From contig CALDHX010000017.1 of assembly GCA_937901525.1 (NCBI GenBank), positions 1 through 55,465 of the forward strand: a stretch of 55,465 nucleotides of DNA. Direction: 5' to 3'. Below, one piece after another: positions 42,020 through 49,894 of this stretch. The position numbers and the translations under genes were made by a program. The notes below the pieces were generated by a model that saw nothing but the letters and a program-made list of their open reading frames with translations, did not search any database and was not told the origin of the DNA. Source of the stretch: an uncultured Bacteroidales bacterium. Lineage in GTDB: Bacteria > Bacteroidota > Bacteroidia > Bacteroidales > P3. Each line of letters begins with the position of its first letter. The stretch's first letter is position 1.

Positions 42020-43723
42020 TTAAAATGTAATATTTCCAGTAGCACTAACACTTGCTTTTATTTTTATTTTAGCATCGTTAGAAAATCTTACATATCTTTG
42101 TTGGTTTTGATTGTCTTTTGAAGTGTTTAAAGTTGCAGATAGTTTTATCTTTTTAGCCCTTTTTAAGCTGTTATACTTCGAATCATCAAGAGTAACTTTA
42201 ATGTTTTCCGAAGTAGGTGAGAGGATATGCCCTTGTGAATCTACAATAGGACTTGAAATTACAAGAGGTGAAGTAAGTAAAGTGTCAATTAAAACGTTGT
42301 TACTATCTATTAGATATAGATTTGCTGATAATTCTGCTGGAAGTGAACTTTCTATGTAGAATTGTAATGTTGTTGATTTCAAATAATTCATTTCTTCTAT
42401 GAATTTGAATGCGTCAAACTCTGTTTCATAGTGTAAATCTTTTAGTTTTGCCTTTAAAGGTAGAATGGCTTTGGCATCTAAGGTAATGAAGGCATCGTCT
42501 GGTGAAATAAAATTAGGATAAGAGTTATTGCTATTTGAGTTTTCTTGGAAATTGAATTTTATATCGTATGATAATTCTTTAGGAAGGACTTCTATTGCAT
42601 TTGCATCGGATTCTAAAACAATATCATTTGTATATCCTACTAAGCCTAATTGTTCTGCTCCGTTTATATGTAATGTGTTTTCTTCGTTTATTAGGTTGTA
42701 AACATCGCCTTCTTTTGTTATTGTTTTGAATTTGGCAAATGCGTTAAGGTCAATTCCTATATTTGTTGAAGAGGAAAGGTTTAGATAGACTTTTTCAAGA
42801 TCTATATTGTTGTCTCCTACAATGGAATTAAGAATTGAGTCTTGGAAGAAGTCTAATAGTATTGTGTCGGCAAGATGAAATTCGCATTCTCCTAAATTTC
42901 CAAAAACTGCATCTAAAAAAATGGTTTCAAATGCAAGGTTTAGGTTTATGTCATAATCACCTGCTTGAAAGGATTCATTGCTTGCTAAATCAAAAACAAG
43001 TCTATATCTTAAATCTATAAACTTTTTATTGGCCTGATCTATAATTGAATCTTTTAAATATATGGTATAATTTGATAAATCAAGGTCTTGGTTTAATATG
43101 TTTGAGGTGTTTGAAATTTGAATGCGTTGTGAAAATAATTCTCCTGTAAGAGAATTTATTATAGAACTTGATGTTAATTCTATATAGCTATTTAATGGTA
43201 GGGTTTCTTGTGGTTGTATTAGTATTTTGCCAGATGTTATATGTATGCTATCAATTCTTGCTGCGTTATTAAAATGATTTATTTCTACGCTTATATCTTC
43301 TGATTCTGTGCTTTCATCAGGAAAAAGAAAATCTACTGATTCAATTTCATTGAATGCAAATCCATAATCTTCTAAATCGGGAATTGATAATTCTGCTATA
43401 TTGATTTGTATTGTTTCTATTTCGTCTAATTGTTTTGTGTATTCATTTACTTGCGTGGTGTCTTTTATTGAGTATATGATTTGAAGAAATGAATCACCCT
43501 CTTGATTGATTTGCATTATTTCAAAGCCGTTTGCTGTGTCGGAAAGTTGGTTTAAGTCTAAAAAATCACTTAATGATACTTCCAAATTTAGAAGAGGTGC
43601 ATTTATTGTTGGGTTTATTGTGGTTTGTGATAAAGAATCAAAATTGAAATCTTCTTCATCTACGCAAGATGTTAAAGATGCAATAAAAATAATTAAAAAT
43701 AAAAAATGTAATAATTTTTTCAT
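42020..43723 (-). CDS. Large hypothetical lipoprotein
   Basis: 567 residues. A lipoprotein signal with lipobox LTSC (MKKLLHFLFLIIFIASLTSC) is followed by DEED, so export to the cell surface is possible. The rest is beta-rich with no motif I recognise; it has several similar stretches about linear combinations of strands (VDFLFPDESTESEDISVEIN, FISPDDAFITLDAKAILPLK, VSATGNITF at the end). Likely operon with the DUF5723 barrel; -7 element at 43754-43761. Confidence 0.7.
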   Translation of the reverse strand: MKKLLHFLFLIIFIASLTSCVDEEDFNFDSLSQTTINPTINAPLLNLEVSLSDFLDLNQLSDTANGFEIMQINQEGDSFLQIIYSIKDTTQVNEYTKQLDEIETIQINIAELSIPDLEDYGFAFNEIESVDFLFPDESTESEDISVEINHFNNAARIDSIHITSGKILIQPQETLPLNSYIELTSSSIINSLTGELFSQRIQISNTSNILNQDLDLSNYTIYLKDSIIDQANKKFIDLRYRLVFDLASNESFQAGDYDINLNLAFETIFLDAVFGNLGECEFHLADTILLDFFQDSILNSIVGDNNIDLEKVYLNLSSSTNIGIDLNAFAKFKTITKEGDVYNLINEENTLHINGAEQLGLVGYTNDIVLESDANAIEVLPKELSYDIKFNFQENSNSNNSYPNFISPDDAFITLDAKAILPLKAKLKDLHYETEFDAFKFIEEMNYLKSTTLQFYIESSLPAELSANLYLIDSNNVLIDTLLTSPLVISSPIVDSQGHILSPTSENIKVTLDDSKYNSLKRAKKIKLSATLNTSKDNQNQQRYVRFSNDAKIKIKASVSATGNITF

Positions 43724-43753
43724 AGCTTTGCATTATTGAAATTTAAGATTTTG

Positions 43754-43761
43754 CAAAGATA
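43754..43761 (-). promoter_or_regulatory. -7 element of the lipoprotein-DUF5723 operon
   Basis: Minus-strand TATCTTTG, 31 nt before the ATG at 43723; no good -33 TTTG. Confidence 0.5.
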
Positions 43762-43780
43762 GTTATTTTTTTGATTTTTT

Positions 43781-45007
43781 ATGTTGAATGATAAAGAATT
43801 AATGTTTATTAAAGATAATTTATATTCTGATACAGATAAATTATTATTAAAATATCATAAGATTAAAGACGGAGATATTGATTATATGTATTGTATTAAT
43901 CAAATTAAGCTTCGTAAAAAGTTTTCCGATAAGTTTCCTTTTTTGACTAAAAGAGATGATTTTCTTTTTCCTTTATCTTTGAATCTTGAACAAAGTTCTT
44001 CTGAATATACTGCAATGTATAAATCGTTACTTGTTGAAAAAGGAGAGAGTGTTTTAGATTTAACTTCTGGTTTTGGTATAGATGATATTTATTTTTCAAA
44101 AAAGGCAAGTAGGATTGTATGTGTTGAGCAAAATAAAATGTTGGTTGATTTGCTTTCTTATAATTTTAATTCCTTAAAAGCAGAGAATTATCTTTGTGTT
44201 AATGCAGATTGTCAAGAGTATTTAATGAATGTAGAGGGGTTTGATGTGATTTACATTGACCCTGCAAGAAGAGATGAAAATAAAAATAAGGTTTTTGAAA
44301 TAGAAGCTTCACAACCTAATGTTTTAGCAATGATGGATAGTTTGCTTTCAAAGGCAAAGAGAATTATTTTAAAGCTTTCTCCTATGGTAGATATAAAACA
44401 AATAGAAAAGTCTTTTGAATATATTTCAGATATTCACATTGTTTCATTAAAAAATGAGTGTAAAGAAATTTTAGTTGTGATAAATAAGTCGGTAAAACAA
44501 GAAATAAATTATCATTGTGTAGATATAAAATCATTGTCTTTTGAAAATGATGATTTTTTTCTTTGTTTTAATAAATTATCACAAAGAGATAATAAATTAC
44601 CACAAAGAGAAAATCAATTACCACAAAGAGAAAATTTACAAAATCAAAGACTTTTAAAATATTTATATGAACCTAATGTTTCTATACTTAAATTAGGTAG
44701 GTTCGATGCTTTGATTGAAAAATATGGATTTGAGAAATTACATAGGCATTCTCATCTTTTTATGAGTGAAAATCTAATAGAGAATTTTGAAGGACGATGT
44801 TTTGAATTATTGGAACAAAGAAATGCAAGTCCAAAGGCTTTGAAAGATATAAAACAAGCTAATATTACAGTTAGAAACTTTCCTCAAACAGTTAGTGAAA
44901 TAAGAAATAAGACTAAAATAAAAGAAGGAGGGGAGATGTATTTATTCTTTACTACCTTGAAAGGAGAAGAAAAGGTTTGTCTTGTTTGTAAAAAAATAAA
45001 TTTATGA
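43781..45007 (+). CDS. SAM-dependent methyltransferase with THUMP-like C-domain
   Basis: 408 residues. The Rossmann methyltransferase has motif I in VLDLTSGFGIDDIYFSKKA, acidic loop VCVEQNKMLVDLL and motif IV in FDVIYIDPARRD. The C-terminal part (KLGRFDALIEKYGFEKLHRH, PKALKDIKQANITVRNFPQT) matches the THUMP-like domain found with this methyltransferase in Bacteroidota; an RNA substrate is likely. Residues 264-284 are three copies of a 7-residue repeat (NKLSQRD, NKLPQRE, NQLPQRE) in the linker between domains. The stop overlaps ung by 4 nt. Confidence 0.83.
   Translation: MLNDKELMFIKDNLYSDTDKLLLKYHKIKDGDIDYMYCINQIKLRKKFSDKFPFLTKRDDFLFPLSLNLEQSSSEYTAMYKSLLVEKGESVLDLTSGFGIDDIYFSKKASRIVCVEQNKMLVDLLSYNFNSLKAENYLCVNADCQEYLMNVEGFDVIYIDPARRDENKNKVFEIEASQPNVLAMMDSLLSKAKRIILKLSPMVDIKQIEKSFEYISDIHIVSLKNECKEILVVINKSVKQEINYHCVDIKSLSFENDDFFLCFNKLSQRDNKLPQRENQLPQRENLQNQRLLKYLYEPNVSILKLGRFDALIEKYGFEKLHRHSHLFMSENLIENFEGRCFELLEQRNASPKALKDIKQANITVRNFPQTVSEIRNKTKIKEGGEMYLFFTTLKGEEKVCLVCKKINL
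44570..44632 (+). repeat. In-frame 21-bp tandem repeat inside the methyltransferase gene
   Basis: Three copies start at 44570, 44591 and 44612. Copies 1 and 2 differ at two positions, copies 2 and 3 at one. The minus strand reads like an intergenic unit: it contains CTCTTTGTGGTAATTTATT, sharing 15 contiguous bases (TTGTGGTAATTTATT) with 15849-15863. Confidence 0.85.
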
Positions 45008-45666
45008 ATGTAAAAATAGAAGAAAGCTGGCAAAGAGAATTGTCAAATGAATTTAATGAGGATTATTTTCTTGAATTAAGAAATTTTATTCATCAAGAAT
45101 ATAGTACAAAAGTGGTATATCCGCATGCTAAAAATATATTTGCAGCCTTTGATTTATGCCCTTTTGATTCTGTTAAATTGGTTATTATAGGTCAAGACCC
45201 TTATCACGAGCCTGGTCAAGCACATGGTTTGTGTTTTTCAGTGCAAGAAGGCTGTATTTTGCCACCTTCTTTGAGAAATATTTACAAAGAGATTGAACAA
45301 GACCTGGGAAAAACGATGCCTTTAAGTGGTGATTTAACTAGGTGGGCAAAACAAGGCGTTTTATTGTTGAATGCGACTCTTACAGTAGAGGCTCACAAAG
45401 CAGGATCGCATCAAAACAAAGGTTGGGAACGATTTACCGATAGTGTTATTAATATTTTGTCAAAGAAAAAGGAGAACTTAGTTTTTATTCTTTGGGGTTC
45501 TTACGCTCAACAAAAAGGAAAGTATATTGATACAACAAAACATTTGGTTTTAAAAGCACCTCACCCTTCTCCTTTAAGTGCTTATAGGGGATTTTTTGGC
45601 TGTAAGAATTTTTCAATGGCAAATAATTTCTTGAAATCAAAGGGAATTGAACCAATAGATTGGTAA
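45004..45666 (+). CDS. ung: Uracil-DNA glycosylase
   Basis: 220 residues, family 1. Catalytic D65 lies in GQDPYHEPGQAHG and the second motif is HPSPLSAYRGFFGCK. Removes uracil from DNA. Start codon overlaps the methyltransferase stop (ATGA), so the two are probably translated together. Confidence 0.97.
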   Translation: MNVKIEESWQRELSNEFNEDYFLELRNFIHQEYSTKVVYPHAKNIFAAFDLCPFDSVKLVIIGQDPYHEPGQAHGLCFSVQEGCILPPSLRNIYKEIEQDLGKTMPLSGDLTRWAKQGVLLLNATLTVEAHKAGSHQNKGWERFTDSVINILSKKKENLVFILWGSYAQQKGKYIDTTKHLVLKAPHPSPLSAYRGFFGCKNFSMANNFLKSKGIEPIDW

Positions 45667-45673
45667 TTTGTTG

Positions 45674-45681
45674 TATTTTTG
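45674..45681 (+). promoter_or_regulatory. -7 element of pgi
   Basis: TATTTTTG, 23 nt before the ATG at 45704, just after the ung stop; supports 45704 rather than 45668 as start. Confidence 0.45.
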
Positions 45682-45703
45682 CAAAATAATTTTTGTTGAA
45701 ATT

Positions 45704-46993
45704 ATGATAAAAGTAGATTATGATTTAGCGGGTATTTGCGAAAACAATCAGTTGCAAGCCTTAGAAAATGAAATTTTAAATTCTCATAACCTAATAATGA
45801 ATGGAAATGGAGAAGGAAGTGAGTTTTTAGGTTGGAGAGATTTGCCTTTGCAGATAGATTGTCTTTCAGATATAAAGAATACGGCTTCTTTTATAAGTAA
45901 AAAATCGGAAATATTAGTTGTAATAGGAATCGGAGGCTCATATCTTGGTGCAAGAGCAGTGATTGAGGCATTGAGCTCTGCTTTTGAAAGTTTGAAACCT
46001 AAGAATGAATCACCTTTAATATTGTATGCGGGAGAGAATCTTTCGGAAGATTATATGGCAGACTTGTTGGAGGTGTTGAAAGTAAGGGATTATTCTCTTT
46101 GTGTTATTTCAAAATCTGGCACAACAACAGAACCTGCTATTGCTTTTCGTATTTTGAAAAAAGAATTGGAGGAAAAATACGGAAAAGATGAAGCGAAAAA
46201 TAGAATAATTGCAATAACCGATAAGTCAAAAGGTGCTTTGAGAGGATTGGCTGATGAAAATGGATATAAAACCTTTGAAATAAAAGATGATGTTGGTGGT
46301 AGATTTTCTGTTTTGACTCCTGTGGGGTTATTACCTATTGCAGTTGCGGGATTTGATATAGAGTTATTGATGCAAGGTGCGAGAGAAATGAGAGAAGTGT
46401 TGATAAATGATAAGTCAATGAATAATCCTGCTTGGAAATATGCTGCATTTAGAAATCTATTATATAATAAAGGAAAGAAAATAGATGTATTCTTATCTTA
46501 TCAACCTGCTTTACAATATTTATCTCGTTGGTGGCAACAACTTTTTGGAGAAAGTGAAGGAAAAAATAATAAAGGATTATTCCCTGTTTGCCTTTTAAAT
46601 ACAACAGACCTTCATTCTATGGGACAATATATTCAAGAAGGCGAAAGATTGATGTTTGAAACAGTGTTGAAAGTAGAAAAGAGTAATAAAAAAGTAGAGA
46701 TTCCTTTTGATAAAGAAGATAAAGATGGTTTGAATTATTTGCTTTCGCATAGTCTTAACGAGATAAATCAAGTTGCATTAAAGGCTACAAGTCAGGCTCA
46801 CATAAGTGGAGGAGTTGCTCAAATAACAATTTCTGTTGAAACTATAAATGAAAAGATTTTAGGTGCGATTTTGTACTTTTTTGAATACTCTTGCGCTTTG
46901 AGTGCATATACTTTGGGGGTGAATCCTTTCAATCAGCCGGGTGTAGAGGGCTATAAAAATAATATGTTTAAACTTCTTGGAAAGAATAAATAA
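45704..46993 (+). CDS. pgi: Glucose-6-phosphate isomerase
   Basis: 429 residues, the short bacterial form, from the ATG at 45704 (45668 precedes the -7 element). Sugar-isomerase motifs: VVIGIGGSYLGARAVIEAL, VISKSGTTTEPAIAFR, the signature GGRFSVLTPVGLLPIAVAGF and the C-terminal NPFNQPGVEGYK. Interconverts glucose-6-P and fructose-6-P. Followed by a bidirectional terminator. Confidence 0.96.
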   Translation: MIKVDYDLAGICENNQLQALENEILNSHNLIMNGNGEGSEFLGWRDLPLQIDCLSDIKNTASFISKKSEILVVIGIGGSYLGARAVIEALSSAFESLKPKNESPLILYAGENLSEDYMADLLEVLKVRDYSLCVISKSGTTTEPAIAFRILKKELEEKYGKDEAKNRIIAITDKSKGALRGLADENGYKTFEIKDDVGGRFSVLTPVGLLPIAVAGFDIELLMQGAREMREVLINDKSMNNPAWKYAAFRNLLYNKGKKIDVFLSYQPALQYLSRWWQQLFGESEGKNNKGLFPVCLLNTTDLHSMGQYIQEGERLMFETVLKVEKSNKKVEIPFDKEDKDGLNYLLSHSLNEINQVALKATSQAHISGGVAQITISVETINEKILGAILYFFEYSCALSAYTLGVNPFNQPGVEGYKNNMFKLLGKNK

Positions 46994-47028
46994 AAAAAGA
47001 CAGTGAAATTCTCACTGTCTTTTTTTTG
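46992..47028. terminator. Bidirectional terminator between pgi and secG
   Basis: GACAGTGA / TCACTGTC with a 5-nt loop, an A-run on the left and a T-run on the right. Confidence 0.8.
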
Positions 47029-47044
47029 TTATTTAATCTCCTAA

Positions 47045-47401
47045 TTAATTTGCAGGAGTATTTGGTGTGCTTTGTGCAGGTGCAGCTGGTAAAGCAGGAG
47101 CTTGTTGTTTTGCAGGAACGGTTGTTTTTATCGCATTAGGATCTAATTGTGTTCCTTCTATGCTTTCTACTTTTGTTTTACCAGGAGTTAATGCTGTTGC
47201 ACCAAGGCATAAAACTAACATCACGACTGCTAAAATCCAAGTTGCTTTTTCCAAAACGTCAGCCGTCTTTCTTACTCCCATAATTTGGTTTTGAGAAGCG
47301 AAATTCGCTGCTAATCCACCTCCTTTTGAGTTTTGTACAAGAACTACTATGGCTAACAAAACTGCAACAATAACAATCAATACGGTTAATAATACAAACA
47401 T
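47045..47401 (-). CDS. secG: Preprotein translocase subunit SecG
   Basis: 118 residues. Two membrane segments (about 3-21 and 52-71) flank the SecG loop VLVQNSKGGGLAANFASQNQ followed by GVRKTADVLEKATWILAV. The C-terminal tail (45 residues) is Ala/Pro/Gln-rich and probably disordered, as usual in Bacteroidota. Small inner-membrane partner of SecYE. Second gene after the hypothetical protein (gap 21 nt). Confidence 0.93.
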   Translation of the reverse strand: MFVLLTVLIVIVAVLLAIVVLVQNSKGGGLAANFASQNQIMGVRKTADVLEKATWILAVVMLVLCLGATALTPGKTKVESIEGTQLDPNAIKTTVPAKQQAPALPAAPAQSTPNTPAN

Positions 47402-47422
47402 TTCTCTAATCTATTTAATTAT

Positions 47423-48043
47423 TTATTCTCTGTTAATTTCTTTAATTCGGTTTGCAAAGTAAACACTTTTTTTTGGATTATCAATCATTAATTGCTCATA
47501 AATTTTTACTGCCATGGCTTTATTTCCTTGTTGAAGGTAAAGTTTCGCCATAGTTTCTGTTACATTTTTAAATTCTTTTGAAGCACTATTTTTAATGATT
47601 TTATCAATTGTGAAAAGATTTGCTCCTTCGTGTTCTACTATTGATACTTTTGGATTTTCTATTTTTAGAAATCTTTCAATCAATTCTTCTTTTGTTGGAT
47701 TTTCCGATAAATCTGGCTCTGAATATTGGTTGATTTCATCAAGAATATCACCTTTTTTTGTTAAATTGTTAGATTTTTGTTGTTGTTTTATTTTGATAGG
47801 AGATTCAGAAGCTGGACGTTCTAAAAATTCTTTTAATCTTATTCTATCGGAAATATAGGCCGCAGAAGTTATTTTATGTTTTTCTTTATTTTGATTGTTG
47901 AGTAGATTGCTAAAACGTGCAGCATACATGTGCAATATACTACAATATGGAAATTTTGTAATCAATCTTTCCACGCTTAGCAAGTTTAGTAACTCTACTT
48001 GCCAATCTTCTAAGGCCATTATTTCATTTAATCTTTTATCCAT
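47423..48043 (-). CDS. Hypothetical protein encoded upstream of secG
   Basis: 206 residues from the ATG at 48043. The longer frame to 48100 starts upstream of the promoter at 48071-48100. Starts MDKRLNEIMALEDWQVELLN and contains FPYCSILHMYAARFSNL; the C-terminus has one TPR-like pair (MAKLYLQQGNKAMAVKIYEQ, KKSVYFANRIKEI). A protein of this kind precedes secG in other Bacteroidales as far as I know; function unknown. Confidence 0.75.
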   Translation of the reverse strand: MDKRLNEIMALEDWQVELLNLLSVERLITKFPYCSILHMYAARFSNLLNNQNKEKHKITSAAYISDRIRLKEFLERPASESPIKIKQQQKSNNLTKKGDILDEINQYSEPDLSENPTKEELIERFLKIENPKVSIVEHEGANLFTIDKIIKNSASKEFKNVTETMAKLYLQQGNKAMAVKIYEQLMIDNPKKSVYFANRIKEINRE

Positions 48044-48070
48044 CGAGAAAAAGTACGTTGAAACGAATGG

Positions 48071-48100
48071 CAAAATTACGAAAAATGTTATTTGTAGCAA
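48071..48100 (-). promoter_or_regulatory. Promoter of the hypothetical-secG unit
   Basis: Minus-strand TTG (48100-48098), 19 nt, TAATTTTG (48078-48071); 27 nt before the ATG at 48043. Confidence 0.6.
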
Positions 48101-48150
48101 GAAAAATCAAGAAAAAAGTGATTTTTTATGAATATTTTTCTTGAATATTA

Positions 48151-48180
48151 TTGTCATTTCAAAAAATTAACGTACTTTTG
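48151..48180 (+). promoter_or_regulatory. rpmH promoter
   Basis: TTG at 48151-48153, 19 nt, TACTTTTG at 48173-48180; it shows that the real rpmH start is 48214 and not the ATG at 48151. Confidence 0.65.
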
Positions 48181-48213
48181 CACTCCGAAAGAAAAATAAA
48201 ACAACAATATAAA

Positions 48214-48360
48214 ATGAAAAGAACATATCAACCTTCACGCAGAAAAAGAGTAAACAAACACGGATTCAGAAAAAGAATGTCAACAGCTAACGGAAGAAGA
48301 GTTTTGGCTGCTCGTAGAGCACATGGAAGACATAAATTAACAGTTTCTGACGAAAGATAG
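48214..48360 (+). CDS. rpmH: Ribosomal protein bL34
   Basis: 48 residues starting MKRTYQPSRRKRVNKHGFRK; basic throughout and of normal length. Part of the large ribosomal subunit. Unlike in many bacteria, rnpA and dnaA are not adjacent; rlmD follows after a terminator. Confidence 0.96.
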   Translation: MKRTYQPSRRKRVNKHGFRKRMSTANGRRVLAARRAHGRHKLTVSDER

Positions 48361-48412
48361 TTTATTTACCGCTCTTTTAGACAAAAAGAAAAAAATCGAA
48401 AGATATTTTGCG

Positions 48413-48448
48413 AGAAGCATTGACACGATCCAATGCTTCTTTTTTTTT
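48413..48448 (+). terminator. rpmH terminator
   Basis: AGAAGCATTG (48413-48422) / CAATGCTTCT (48431-48440), loop of 8, then a T-run. It lies only 10 nt before the rlmD start; no separate rlmD promoter was found, so rlmD may depend on read-through. Confidence 0.8.
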
Positions 48449-48457
48449 AATACAAAG

Positions 48458-49882
48458 ATGAAATTGAGGAAAACAAAACAAAAACAAGTACTCGAACAAG
48501 TATTAATCACAGATGCAGCAGCAGAAGGTAATGCTATTGCAAAAGTAGATGAAATGGTAATATTTGTTCCCTTTGTTGTGCCAGGAGATATAGTAGATTT
48601 AGAAATATATCGCAAGAAAAAGAATTTCGCACAGGCCAAAGCAATTAAAATTCATCATTATTCCGAAAAGAGAGTCGAGCAAAAATGTCCACATTTCACA
48701 CAATGTGGTGGTTGTAAGTGGCAAACCTTAGAATATTCCGAACAAGTAAAATATAAACATCAACAAGTAAGAGATAATCTTGAAAGAATAGGTAAGGTAG
48801 ATTGTTCACAAATGCAAGAAATTCTACCATCGGAAAATGTAATGTATTATAGAAATAAATTAGAATTTACATTTTCAACAAAGCAATGGGTGGAAAATCC
48901 AGAGGATGCAAAATCTCCACAAGGAGCTTTAGGATTTCACGCACCAACATTCTTTGATAAAGTAATAGATATTAAGCATTGCATCTTGCAAGATGATATT
49001 TCCAATCAGTTAAGAAATCATATCAGAGAATATTCCAAAGAAAGAAACTTAGAATATTACGATATACGTTCTCATGTAGGCTTTTTAAGAGGAATGATTG
49101 TAAGAACAAGTTCCACAAAAGAGTTAATGCTGATAGTAATATTTGCAGAACAAAGTGAGGAAATAATACCTATGTTAGATAATATAAAGGAAAACTTTCC
49201 TCAAATCACATCTTTGATGTATTGCATTAACGAAAAATTCAACGATTCAATATCAGACCAAGAAATACTCTTATATTCGGGCAACGATCACATAAGAGAA
49301 ACAATGCAGGCTTACAAAAGTGATAAAATTCTTACATTTAAAATACGTCCAAAGACATTTTATCAAACAAATCCTGAGCAAGCCGAACGTCTTTACTCAA
49401 TTGCAGCCGATTTTGCAGAGATAAAACCCTCAGATACTGTGTATGACCTATACACAGGCACAGGGACAATTGCAAATTACGTAGCACACCTTGCAAAAAA
49501 GGTAGTAGGAGTAGAGTATGTTGAAGATGCAGTTGAAGATGCTAAGATAAATTCAGAGTATAATCAGATTTACAACACTACATTCATAGCAGGCGATATG
49601 GCAAAGATATTAAATGATGATTTCGTTGCTCAATATGGCACTCCCGATGTAGTAATTACCGATCCACCTCGTGCAGGAATGGCAGAAAATGTAGTAAATC
49701 AACTCTTGAAGATAAAGGCTCGCAAAATAGTTTACATAAGTTGCAACCCAGCAACACAAGCAAGAGATTTGGAATTATTATCTCCTTTATATAATGTAGG
49801 GAAAATACGTCCGGTAGATATGTTTCCACACACACATCACGTAGAAAACGTAGTAGAATTAAACTTAAAACAAGAGAATTAA
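48458..49882 (+). CDS. rlmD: 23S rRNA (uracil-C5)-methyltransferase RlmD-type
   Basis: 474 residues. N-terminal TRAM domain (VLITDAAAEGNAIAKV, FVPFVVPGDIVDLEIYRKKK), [4Fe-4S] cysteines C77, C83, C86 and probably C175, and a SAM domain with VYDLYTGTGTIANYVA. The catalytic motif ISCNPATQARDL contains nucleophile C429. Methylates U1939 or a similar site (RlmD versus RlmCD cannot be separated by eye). 12 nt before leuS, so probably co-transcribed. Confidence 0.92.
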   Translation: MKLRKTKQKQVLEQVLITDAAAEGNAIAKVDEMVIFVPFVVPGDIVDLEIYRKKKNFAQAKAIKIHHYSEKRVEQKCPHFTQCGGCKWQTLEYSEQVKYKHQQVRDNLERIGKVDCSQMQEILPSENVMYYRNKLEFTFSTKQWVENPEDAKSPQGALGFHAPTFFDKVIDIKHCILQDDISNQLRNHIREYSKERNLEYYDIRSHVGFLRGMIVRTSSTKELMLIVIFAEQSEEIIPMLDNIKENFPQITSLMYCINEKFNDSISDQEILLYSGNDHIRETMQAYKSDKILTFKIRPKTFYQTNPEQAERLYSIAADFAEIKPSDTVYDLYTGTGTIANYVAHLAKKVVGVEYVEDAVEDAKINSEYNQIYNTTFIAGDMAKILNDDFVAQYGTPDVVITDPPRAGMAENVVNQLLKIKARKIVYISCNPATQARDLELLSPLYNVGKIRPVDMFPHTHHVENVVELNLKQEN

Positions 49883-49894
49883 AAAAAACGATAT

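Noticed and set aside
48361..48457. rnpA or a fragment of it after rpmH
   Set aside because: The stretch has no start codon and no RnpA motif; it is a short spacer with a terminator.
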